Below are positions 35,152-43,312 of a stretch of DNA of 57,327 nt, in pieces. A program made the translations under genes and the position numbers. Each line of letters opens with the position of its first letter. The first letter of the stretch is position 1. Origin of the DNA: JANNRR01 sp043736155 (GTDB taxonomy: Bacteria > Pseudomonadota > Alphaproteobacteria > Rhodobacterales > Rhodobacteraceae); contig JAYTDA010000042.1 in assembly GCA_043736155.1 (NCBI GenBank), positions 1-57,327 of the forward strand, in the 5' to 3' direction. Under the pieces are notes generated by a model. It ran no database searches. It saw only the letters and a program-made list of their open reading frames with translations, and was not told the origin of the DNA.

Positions 35152-36225
35152 ATGGGAACCCTGACGCTGCGATCCGTCACCAAAAGCTTCGGCACTTTGC
35201 AGGTGCTGCATGGGGTGTCGCTGGATGTGGCAGATGGTGAATTCATCGCACTGGTCGGCCCTTCGGGTTGCGGAAAATCAACCCTGCTCCGGATGATTGC
35301 CGGGTTGGAACGGGTAACCAGCGGCGACATCCTGCTGGATGGCCAGATCATCAACGAAGTGGCGCCAAAAGACCGCGACGTGGCGATGGTGTTTCAATCC
35401 TATGCGCTGTACCCGCACATGACTGTGGCGGAAAACATGGGCTTTGCTCTGCGCATGGCCGGGGTGCCGCGTGCCGAGGCGCGCGAACAGATCAACCGCG
35501 CCGCCGAAATTCTGGGCCTTGGCCCGCTGATGCAGCGCAAACCGAGGGAACTGTCGGGCGGCCAGATGCAGCGGGTGGCGATGGGGCGGGCGATCGTGCG
35601 CGACCCGGCAATTTTCCTGTTTGACGAGCCGCTGTCCAACCTTGACAGCGCCTTGCGCACCCGGGTCCGGGGCGAGATTCAGGCGCTGCATGCAAGGCTG
35701 AAAACCACCACGGTGTTCGTCACCCACGATCAGGTCGAAGCGATGACTTTGGCCGACCGCATGGTGGTGATGCGCGATGGCAACGTGGAACAGATCGGCA
35801 CCCCGCTGGAGTTGTTTGACCGGCCGCAGACCCCGTTTGTCGCCGGTTTCATCGGATCGCCCGCGATGAACCTGCTGACCGGAACCCCGGAACCCGGCGG
35901 GTTGCGCCTTGCCTCCGGCCAATTGCTGGACCTGCCCACCGGCACCTGGCCCAGCAGGCTGACCGGTGAGGTCACCCTTGGCATCCGCCCGCCGAAACTG
36001 CACCGAACCGACCGGGGCTGGCCCTTTGCCGTCACCATTGTCGAACCGATGGGCGAGGAAACCCATGTCGGCGGCAGCATCGCCGGGCACGAGGCAACGC
36101 TGACCATCCACGGCCGCGATTTCCCGAAACCCGGCGATGTGCTGGCGGTGCAACCCGACCCGTCGGCGCTGCATCTGTTTGCCAATGGCCAGCGCATCGA
36201 GATGCCGCACCATGAAAGACCATGA
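35152..36225 (+). CDS. ABC transporter ATP-binding protein, MalK/UgpC type
   Basis: 357 residues. Walker A GPSGCGKST (36-44), Q-loop VFQSYALYPHMTVAENM, signature LSGGQMQRVAMGRAIV, Walker B IFLFDEPLSNLD and H-loop VTHDQVEAM make a complete nucleotide-binding domain; the C-terminal 110 residues form the TOBE regulatory domain of the CUT1 carbohydrate family. It lies 30 bases after the SIS gene with AGGA before the start. Energises the importer encoded by the next three genes. Confidence 0.95.
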   Translation: MGTLTLRSVTKSFGTLQVLHGVSLDVADGEFIALVGPSGCGKSTLLRMIAGLERVTSGDILLDGQIINEVAPKDRDVAMVFQSYALYPHMTVAENMGFALRMAGVPRAEAREQINRAAEILGLGPLMQRKPRELSGGQMQRVAMGRAIVRDPAIFLFDEPLSNLDSALRTRVRGEIQALHARLKTTTVFVTHDQVEAMTLADRMVVMRDGNVEQIGTPLELFDRPQTPFVAGFIGSPAMNLLTGTPEPGGLRLASGQLLDLPTGTWPSRLTGEVTLGIRPPKLHRTDRGWPFAVTIVEPMGEETHVGGSIAGHEATLTIHGRDFPKPGDVLAVQPDPSALHLFANGQRIEMPHHERP

Positions 36226-36258
36226 CGACCGAACCACAACCATCAACAGGGGACCAAG

Positions 36259-37500
36259 ATGAAACATCTGCTTGCTGCCGCCAGCCTCGCCGCCCTGATC
36301 ACCGGGCACGCCCGCGCCGAAACCGCACTGACCTACATGATGTGGGGGGACCCGCCGGAGATTGCGGTGTGGGAACAATTGGTTGCCGCGTTTCAGGTTG
36401 CCAATCCCGACATTTCGGTCAAGGTCGAAGTGTCCGACTGGGACAGCTATTGGAACAAGCTGCGGGTGCAGATCGCCGGGGGCGATGCGCCGGACCTGTT
36501 TGCGATGGATGGCCCGATCTACCCCGACTGGCAATCACGCGGCACCCTGTTGAACCTGCAACCCTACATCGACGCTGATCCGGCGGCGCTGGAGGGGGTG
36601 TATGAGGCACCGCTGAGCGTCTATCGCATGGCCGATGGCTATTATGGCCTGCCGCGCGATTTCCAGACCATCGTGCTGTACTACAACAAGGCGATGTTCG
36701 ATGCCGCCGGGATCGCCTATCCCGATGACAACTGGACCATCGACACCTTCCGCGACGCCGCAGCCAAACTGACGCTGGACAAGGATGGCGATGGCAGTCC
36801 CGATCAATGGGGCGTTGGCACCGAAATCTGGGATATGGAGCCGTTCTGGGGCCCGATGGTCTATAACCATGGCGGCGACATCATCTCTGCCGACCATACC
36901 AAGACCCTGATGACCGAAGGCCCGGCCCGTGACGCCTTTGCCTTCATCAACGCCATGGTCAACCAAGACCACTCGATCATGTCGGCGGAACAGCTGGAAT
37001 CCTATGGCTATGATGGCTTTGCCGCCGGGGTCGCCGCCATGGCCTTTTCCGGCCATTGGGTCATCCCGAACTACAACGAACAGCCGTTTGAATGGGGGGT
37101 TGCACCGTTCCCCGCTGGCCCCGCCGGTCGGGCAACGCTGGTCAACAGCGCCGGGATCGTGGTCGGTGCCGACACCCCGCACCCGATTGAGGCGTGGAAA
37201 TTCGCCCGCTTTGTCATCAGCCCCGAAGGGCAGACCATTCTGGCCTCCCTCGGTTTTGCGATTCCGGTGACGGAATCGGTGGCAACCGGCCCCGCCTATC
37301 TGCAACAGGCCTCGCGCGGCGATCACAAGCTGTTCGTCGATGCCCTGGCCTATGCCCGCGCCAAACCCTCGTTCCGGGGCTATGAGGAATGGGCCGGGCT
37401 GGTCGGGGACCCGCTGGGGCTGGTCTGGACCGGCGAAAGCGATCTGACCGCGGCGCTGGACGAAATCGCCGCAACGGCGGATGCGGTTCTGGGTAAATAG
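36259..37500 (+). CDS. Extracellular sugar-binding protein of ABC importer
   Basis: 413 residues with signal peptide MKHLLAAASLAALITGHARA. Family 1 solute-binding protein: LTYMMWGDPPEIAVWEQLVAAF, DAPDLFAMDGPIYPDW, YYGLPRDFQTIVLYYNKAMFDAAGIAYPDDNW, and AMAFSGHWVIPNYNE are typical of CUT1 binding proteins with aromatic ligand-site residues. AGGGGA precedes the ATG. Periplasmic. The kinase and SIS genes suggest an amino sugar or a short amino-sugar oligomer; the ligand is not readable from sequence. Confidence 0.93.
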   Translation: MKHLLAAASLAALITGHARAETALTYMMWGDPPEIAVWEQLVAAFQVANPDISVKVEVSDWDSYWNKLRVQIAGGDAPDLFAMDGPIYPDWQSRGTLLNLQPYIDADPAALEGVYEAPLSVYRMADGYYGLPRDFQTIVLYYNKAMFDAAGIAYPDDNWTIDTFRDAAAKLTLDKDGDGSPDQWGVGTEIWDMEPFWGPMVYNHGGDIISADHTKTLMTEGPARDAFAFINAMVNQDHSIMSAEQLESYGYDGFAAGVAAMAFSGHWVIPNYNEQPFEWGVAPFPAGPAGRATLVNSAGIVVGADTPHPIEAWKFARFVISPEGQTILASLGFAIPVTESVATGPAYLQQASRGDHKLFVDALAYARAKPSFRGYEEWAGLVGDPLGLVWTGESDLTAALDEIAATADAVLGK

Positions 37501-37527
37501 TGGAAGGCCAGTAAAGGAAGGCCAGTG

Positions 37528-38406
37528 ATGGAAGGCATGGACGCCAGAGGGCGCGAAAGGGTCTGGGTTCTGGTGCTGCTGGCACCCACCCTGCTCGGCC
37601 TTGCCCTTGGCGTTCTGGGATCGGTGGCGGCGACGATGGGGATCAGTCTGTTTGACTGGGATCTGGCGACGCCGCCGGAATGGGTCGGTTTGCAGAATTA
37701 CGCCGACCTGCCCGGGGACCGCAAATTCAGCAAGGCGCTGGTCAATACCCTGCTGTTTTCCGGCCTGTATGTGCCATCAACCGTGGTGCTGTCGCTGTTG
37801 GTGGCGGTGCTGCTGAACCGGCAACTGGTCGGCAAAAGCCTGTTCCGTCTGCTGTTCTTTCTGCCTGTGGTCACCTCGCCCACGGCGGTTGGACTGGTGT
37901 GGAGCTGGATCTATTCCAAGGATCAGGGGCTGCTGAACACCATGCTGGAAGCGGTGGGATTGACCCCTGTGCATTGGCTCAGCAGCAAGATGGCGCTGTA
38001 TTCGGTGGTAGTGGTCAATGTCTGGGGCGCGGTGGGCGAGGGGATGATCATCTTTCTGGCCGGGCTGCAGGCGATCCCCCGGCATCTGTACGAGGCGGCG
38101 ACGCTGGATGGCGCAGGGCGGCGCAGCCAGTTCCTGTTCATCACCCTGCCGCTGCTGGTGCCGTCGGTCTTTTTCCAGACCATCCTGTCAACCATCAACG
38201 CGTTTCAGGCGTTTGACTATATCTACATCCTCACTTCGATTCAGGGTGGTGGGTCCACGGTGCCGACGCTGGTGTTCAACCTGTACCGCGAAGGCTTCAA
38301 CTATTTCCGCATGGGCAATGCTGCGGCGCAGGCGGTGGTGCTGGCCATGATGATCATGACGCTGACCCTGATCTATGCGCGGCTGCAAAAGCGGTGGGGG
38401 GCATAG
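37528..38406 (+). CDS. ABC sugar permease, MalF type
   Basis: 292 residues from ATG 37528, with AGGAAGG upstream; GTG 37525 and ATG 37537 are alternatives. Six hydrophobic helices expected, starting VWVLVLLAPTLLGLALGVLG. The EAA loop EAATLDGAGRRSQFLFITLPLL, which contacts the ATPase, is present at about 190-211. Inner-membrane subunit, 27 bases after the binding protein. Confidence 0.93.
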   Translation: MEGMDARGRERVWVLVLLAPTLLGLALGVLGSVAATMGISLFDWDLATPPEWVGLQNYADLPGDRKFSKALVNTLLFSGLYVPSTVVLSLLVAVLLNRQLVGKSLFRLLFFLPVVTSPTAVGLVWSWIYSKDQGLLNTMLEAVGLTPVHWLSSKMALYSVVVVNVWGAVGEGMIIFLAGLQAIPRHLYEAATLDGAGRRSQFLFITLPLLVPSVFFQTILSTINAFQAFDYIYILTSIQGGGSTVPTLVFNLYREGFNYFRMGNAAAQAVVLAMMIMTLTLIYARLQKRWGA

Positions 38407-39258
38407 ATGTCGAACGCGCATCTGCTGCCCCCGACAGTTGCCAACCACCTGCGCGCCAATCTGGTGTTTTACCTGCTGCTGATCCTGGGGTCGGGTCTGA
38501 TGATCGGACCCTTTGTCTGGATGGCCTCTACCGCGCTGAAACTGCCGGGGGATCAGTTCGACCATCGGCTGATCCCCACTGCCGTGACCCTTGCCAACTT
38601 CACCAAGGCCTGGTCGCTGATGGATTTCCGCCATTTGCTGTGGAACTCCTTTTCCATCGCGGCGCTGTCGACCATCGGTCAGGTGCTGACCTGTTCGATG
38701 GGGGCCTTTGTCTTTGCGGTGGTGAAGTTTCGCGGGCGCGAGGTGCTGTTTGTGCTGTTGCTGGCGACGCTGATGGTTCCGACACAGATGACGCTGATCC
38801 CGCAGTTCCTGATCTTCAAATGGCTGGGGCTTTATGGCACATCGGCGCCGCTGTATCTGCCGGCGTTCCTCAGCGGTGCCTTTGGCGTGTTCTTGCTGCG
38901 CCAGTATTTCCGCACGATCCCGGTTGATCTGCTGGATGCGGCGCGGCTGGATGGGGCGTCGCTGCTGTCGATCTACTGGTGCATCTATCTGCCGCTGGCG
39001 CGACCGGCACTGGCGGCTTTGGCGATCTTTGCCTTTATGTCCAGCTGGAACAACCTGTTTTCGGCGCTGATCTACCTGCCATCCGATCTGGAAAAAACCA
39101 CGTTGCCGGTGGGTCTGTCGCTGTTCAACAAACTGTATCGCGCGCAATGGACCCTGCTGATGGCGGCGGTGCTGATTTCGGTGGCACCGATCATGGTGGC
39201 GTTTTTCTTTGTGCAAAAGCAGTTCATTCAGGGCGTGGCGATGACCGGGGTGAAATAG
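38407..39258 (+). CDS. ABC sugar permease, MalG type
   Basis: 283 residues, starting at the base after the previous stop, so tightly coupled. Helices include NLVFYLLLILGSGLMIGPFVW; the EAA loop DAARLDGASLLSIYWCIYLPLARPAL is at about 177-203. C-terminal QFIQGVAMTGVK is the usual MalG-type ending. Last gene of the operon; it converges on the RTX gene with 2 bases between stops, so the two transcription units must terminate within or against each other. Confidence 0.93.
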   Translation: MSNAHLLPPTVANHLRANLVFYLLLILGSGLMIGPFVWMASTALKLPGDQFDHRLIPTAVTLANFTKAWSLMDFRHLLWNSFSIAALSTIGQVLTCSMGAFVFAVVKFRGREVLFVLLLATLMVPTQMTLIPQFLIFKWLGLYGTSAPLYLPAFLSGAFGVFLLRQYFRTIPVDLLDAARLDGASLLSIYWCIYLPLARPALAALAIFAFMSSWNNLFSALIYLPSDLEKTTLPVGLSLFNKLYRAQWTLLMAAVLISVAPIMVAFFFVQKQFIQGVAMTGVK

Positions 39259-39260
39259 GC

Positions 39261-42200
39261 CTATGCCGCTGTCAAGACTCGCGCCTCGTGCCATCTCAGC
39301 GTGGTGCGGGCGGCATCGAAGGCCGGAACCGGAGCACCGCTTTGCAGTTCGGGAAAGATCGCGAACAGCTCCGAGCGTTGGTCGTCATCCATCCCGGTCA
39401 GGGTGCGGTCTCCGGGCTGAAAGCTTTCGCTCCAGGCGCTGTCTGCCAGGATCACTTCGTGCCGGTCAAACATCAGGTGGATATAGGTCACCTGTGACAG
39501 CCGTTCGGCGCTGATCCCCGGCATGTCCAGCAGATGCAGCGCCCGCACCAGCACTTCGCCATTGCCGAACAACAGTTCGGCGCGCTGGTTGCAGATCAGC
39601 ATCCGGTGCTGACGGGATACCCGCATATCGCGGCTGGGTCGGTTGGGGCCAAGTGCGCCGCGCCGGATCAGCACCGGCTGCAGCGCGGCATCCGCCGCCA
39701 AGGCCGCAGCATCCAGATGCTTTGACCCGATCCAGCGGATCGGCTGCAAGCCATGGTCGCGGGTCATCACCAGATCACCGGCTTTCAGCGTTTCAATGCG
39801 CCTTTGCCCCAGCTGCGTCTGAATCCGGGTACCGGGGGTAAAGCAGGAAATGATGGTTTCGATGTTGTTGAATTGCAGACTGCCGACCGGGGCACCCAGA
39901 CTGTCATACACGATGACAGTGCCGTTTTCCGGGTTCAACAGGTCGCGGAATACCTTGAACCGGCCAAGGCCGGACAGATCCAGCACATCGGTTTCGGTCC
40001 CGGATTCTGCGCCGTCGATGAAATCACCGATGCCTGCGATGATCGTGTCGGACCCGTCGCCGCCGACCAAAGTATCGGGGCCAATGCCGCCATCCAGCAG
40101 GTCGTTGCCGTCGCCGCTATAAAGCTGGTCTGATCCGTCGCCGCCGAACAGCAGGTCAGCATCGCCGCCGCCGAACAGCGTGTCATTGCCGGCCCCGCCG
40201 AGCAAGGTATCCAGCCCGAGGCCGCCATCCAGAGTGTCGGCGTCCAACTCGCCATCCAGACTGTCATTGCCGTCACCGCCCGCCAGGCTGTCGAATCCAT
40301 CGCCGCCGACCAGCGTATCGTTGCCAAGGCCGCCCAACAGCGTGTCGGCCCCGTTACCGCCATTCAGCAGGTCGTTGTTGGCGCCGCCATCCAGACTGTC
40401 GTTGCCATCGCCGCCAAACAGCGTGTCATCGCCCGCGCCACCCAGCAAGGTATCGGTTCCGCTGCCACCATCCAGCCGGTCATCGTCGACACCGCCATCC
40501 AGACTGTCGTTGCCGTCGCCGCCATACAGGCTGTCGGCACCGTCACCGCCTGCCAGCGTGTCATTGCCGACACCCCCCAGCAGCGTATCGGAACCCAACC
40601 CGCCATCGGCAGAATCGTTGCCATCGCCGCCCATGACGCTGTCAACGCCATCACCGCCAAACAGTGTGTCGTTGCCCAAACCGCCCAGCAGGGTATCATT
40701 GCCACGCCCGCCATCGACAGTGTCATTATCCGCGCCGCCATCGACGGAATCGTTGCCGTCGCCGCCATAGACGGCGTCGGTACCTGCGCCGCCCAGCACG
40801 GTGTCGTTATCGCCGCCGCCATACAGGATGTCGTTCGAGGCCAGACCGTCGAGCAAGTCGTTGCCCAGGCCGCCATAGAAGATGTTGGTATAGACATCGC
40901 CGGACAGACCCTGATTGTCGAAACCGACCAGGGTATCGTTGTAAATCGAGCCGAAGATGCCATCAACGCCAGACAGCACATCACCGGTGGCATCGCCGCC
41001 AGAGGCGCTGCCGGTGCCAAGATTGATCGAAACAGCGGCGGAACTGGCGCTGTAGTCGAGATAGTCCATCCCCTGGCCGCCGTACAGCGTATCGGCCCCG
41101 GCCCCGCCCGTCAGCGTATCGTCGCCGTCACCGGCGTAAAGACCGTCGGCCCCGGCCCCGCCAAACAGGGCGTTGTTGCCGCTGTTGCCGGTCAGCGTGT
41201 CGTTGAAGGCGGAACCGATCAGATTTTCGATCGCCGTCAGCGTGTCATCCGCTGCATCGCCGCCACTGCCCGACCCAGATGCCAGCGACACCGACACCGC
41301 CGACGCCGACACACTGTAGTCGGCGGTATCGGTGCCTGCACCGCCGTCCAGCACATCGGCCCCAGCCCCGCCGTTCAGCGTATCGGTGCCATTGCCGCCA
41401 AACAGGCTGTCGGTGCCCGCACCGCCAAACAGCGCATCATCGCCGTCGCCGCCGGTCAGCACGTTGTTCAGCGTGTCGCCGGTCAGAACGTCGTTGAAGA
41501 CGGAACCGGTCAGGTTTTCGACCCCGGTCAGACTGTCACCCGCCGCATCGCCGCCGCTGCCAAGCCCGGTGGCAAGGCTGACTGTCACCCCGGCTCCGGA
41601 ACTGCTGTAACTGGCCAGATCGGTGCCGGACCCGCCGCTGAGCAGATCAGCCCCGCCGCCGCCCTGCAAGCTGTCGTTGCCATTGCCGCCATACAGGCTG
41701 TTGGCAGTGCCATCGCCGGTCAGGTTGTCGGCACCGCCAGACCCGATCAGCACCTCGATCCCGCTCAACATATCACCTGCGGCATCGCCGCCGCTGCCAA
41801 TGCCGCTTGCCAGGGAAATGGTGACAGCACCCGAGGCGCTGTAATCGGCGGAATCCGTTCCGGTGCCACCGGTCAGGGTATCGGCCCCGGCACCGCCCGT
41901 CAGGTTGTCATTGCCAGCGCCGCCATCCAGCAGGTTCGCCCCGCTATCGCCGGTCAGGGTGTCGTTCAGCCCGGACCCCGTCAGGTTTTCAATGGATACC
42001 AGCGTATCGCCCGATGCATCGCCGCCACTGGCAGACCCGCTCGCCAGACTGACCGAAACCCCGGTGGTTGACGCGCTGTAATCTGCGGTATCTGTGCCAG
42101 CGCCGCCATCCAGCAGGTCTGACCCAAGGCCCCCGATCAGCAGATCGGCATCCGTGCCGCCATAAAGTGAATCGTTGCCGACAAGGCCCGACAGGGTGTC

Positions 42201-43103
42201 TGCCCCGGCAGCGCCGGTCAGCACATTGGCTGCGCCATCGCCGGTCAAGCTGTCAGCCAGCGCGGAGCCTGTCAGGTTTTCGATAGCGGTCAGCACATCG
42301 CCGGTTGCATCGCCGGTGGTGCCGGTACCCGAGGTCAGGCTGACGGTAACGCCGATCAGCGATCCGGTGTAATCGGCGGTATCAGTGCCGCTGCCGCCAT
42401 CCAGGGTGTCTGCCCCGCCGCCACCCGACAGCAGATCATTGCCCAGTCCACCATAAAGCGCGTTGGCGGCACTGTCGCCTGTCAGCGTATCGGCTTGCCC
42501 TGACCCGATCAGGTTTTCAATCCCGCTCAGCGTGTCGCCTGCCGCGTCACCGCCGCTGCCGGTGCCGCTGGCCAGCGAAACCGTGACCCCGGAGCCGGAC
42601 GCGCTGTAGTCGGCGGTATCGACGCCTGCACCACCGTCCAGCACATCGGAACCGCTGCCGCCTGTCAGCGTATCTGTCCCCAGTCCACCAACCAGCGTAT
42701 CGCTGCCCGATCCGCCAAACAGTCCGTCATTGCCATCCCCGCCAGACAGCAGGTTGGCGCTGCTGCTGCCCGTCAGCGTGTCGCTGAACGCGGAACCGAC
42801 CAGATCCTCGATATTGGTCAGGATGTCACCCGCCGCATCGCCACCCGACCCGGTGCCCGATGTCAGGTTGACCGAAACCGCCGCAGCGGAGGCGGAATAA
42901 TCGGCGCGGTCGGTGCCGGAGCCGCCATCCAGCAGATCAGACCCGGTGCCACCGACCAGGGTGTCGTTGTTGCCACCGCCAAAAAGGCTGTCGTTTCCGC
43001 CAGCGCCATACAGAACATCATCACCGCCAAGGCCGGTCACGGTATCAGCGGTGCTGGTACCGACTAGGGTATCATTGCCCGAGGTGCCGGGAATGGTTGC
43101 CAC
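39261..43103 (-). CDS. RTX calcium-binding repeat protein with C-terminal Hint domain
   Basis: 1,280 residues from GTG 43103, chosen because VATIPGTSGNDTLVGT is a typical RTX-Hint start and AGGCAGAG lies just upstream; an ATG at 43220 adds 39 unrelated residues. The first half (about 1-700) has eight modules of roughly 80-95 residues, each with a GGDAAGDTLSGIENLIGS-like core then LTGxxxNDxL. The second half is rich in GGxGxDxLx nonapeptides that bind Ca2+ in secreted proteins. From C1087 (CFTPGTRIQTQLGQRRIETL, then MTRDHG) a Hint_2 domain follows. No signal peptide, so type I secretion is plausible. No transporter genes are adjacent. Confidence 0.9.
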   Translation of the reverse strand: MATIPGTSGNDTLVGTSTADTVTGLGGDDVLYGAGGNDSLFGGGNNDTLVGGTGSDLLDGGSGTDRADYSASAAAVSVNLTSGTGSGGDAAGDILTNIEDLVGSAFSDTLTGSSSANLLSGGDGNDGLFGGSGSDTLVGGLGTDTLTGGSGSDVLDGGAGVDTADYSASGSGVTVSLASGTGSGGDAAGDTLSGIENLIGSGQADTLTGDSAANALYGGLGNDLLSGGGGADTLDGGSGTDTADYTGSLIGVTVSLTSGTGTTGDATGDVLTAIENLTGSALADSLTGDGAANVLTGAAGADTLSGLVGNDSLYGGTDADLLIGGLGSDLLDGGAGTDTADYSASTTGVSVSLASGSASGGDASGDTLVSIENLTGSGLNDTLTGDSGANLLDGGAGNDNLTGGAGADTLTGGTGTDSADYSASGAVTISLASGIGSGGDAAGDMLSGIEVLIGSGGADNLTGDGTANSLYGGNGNDSLQGGGGADLLSGGSGTDLASYSSSGAGVTVSLATGLGSGGDAAGDSLTGVENLTGSVFNDVLTGDTLNNVLTGGDGDDALFGGAGTDSLFGGNGTDTLNGGAGADVLDGGAGTDTADYSVSASAVSVSLASGSGSGGDAADDTLTAIENLIGSAFNDTLTGNSGNNALFGGAGADGLYAGDGDDTLTGGAGADTLYGGQGMDYLDYSASSAAVSINLGTGSASGGDATGDVLSGVDGIFGSIYNDTLVGFDNQGLSGDVYTNIFYGGLGNDLLDGLASNDILYGGGDNDTVLGGAGTDAVYGGDGNDSVDGGADNDTVDGGRGNDTLLGGLGNDTLFGGDGVDSVMGGDGNDSADGGLGSDTLLGGVGNDTLAGGDGADSLYGGDGNDSLDGGVDDDRLDGGSGTDTLLGGAGDDTLFGGDGNDSLDGGANNDLLNGGNGADTLLGGLGNDTLVGGDGFDSLAGGDGNDSLDGELDADTLDGGLGLDTLLGGAGNDTLFGGGDADLLFGGDGSDQLYSGDGNDLLDGGIGPDTLVGGDGSDTIIAGIGDFIDGAESGTETDVLDLSGLGRFKVFRDLLNPENGTVIVYDSLGAPVGSLQFNNIETIISCFTPGTRIQTQLGQRRIETLKAGDLVMTRDHGLQPIRWIGSKHLDAAALAADAALQPVLIRRGALGPNRPSRDMRVSRQHRMLICNQRAELLFGNGEVLVRALHLLDMPGISAERLSQVTYIHLMFDRHEVILADSAWSESFQPGDRTLTGMDDDQRSELFAIFPELQSGAPVPAFDAARTTLRWHEARVLTAA

Positions 43104-43149
43104 GATGCTCTGCCTGTGCCCGCCCAGGACTTTTTGCCCGGGTCTGATA

Positions 43150-43161
43150 TTGGTTAACCAA
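43150..43161. promoter_or_regulatory. Palindrome upstream of the RTX gene, possible operator
   Basis: TTGGTTAACCAA is a perfect 12-bp palindrome 47 bases upstream of the RTX start codon, in the 209-base gap to the Gfo-AKR gene. Position fits an operator or promoter element. It contains TTAACC, half of a CtrA-type site, but no second half at the expected spacing. Confidence 0.4.
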
Positions 43162-43241
43162 GGGAAATGAGCCGACAAAGTGGCTGAATTAGGGCGGGTG
43201 GTCCGGCAATCCCGCTGCAATTGTGGCGAAAAGATGGCAAA

Positions 43242-43270
43242 CCCCGCCTGCCTTGGTCCGGCAGGCGGGG
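43242..43270 (-). terminator. Probable terminator of the oxidoreductase gene
   Basis: A perfect 11-bp stem CCCCGCCTGCC / GGCAGGCGGGG with a 7-base loop. Read leftward it is followed by TTTGCCATCTTTTC, a broken U-tract. It lies 42 bases past the oxidoreductase stop (43313) and upstream of the RTX promoter. Confidence 0.75.
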
Positions 43271-43312
43271 GGGATCGGGTAAACAGTGGCAGATTGCGGC
43301 GTCAGGTCGCGG

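Noticed and set aside
39261..40200. Hint domain considered as a canonical splicing intein
   Set aside because: It is at the protein C-terminus with no recognisable C-extein or host enzyme.
40180..42372. Long open frames opposite the RTX gene, rich in Pro and Ser
   Set aside because: They are shadows of the repetitive GGxGxD coding sequence; no start signal, no recognisable domain.
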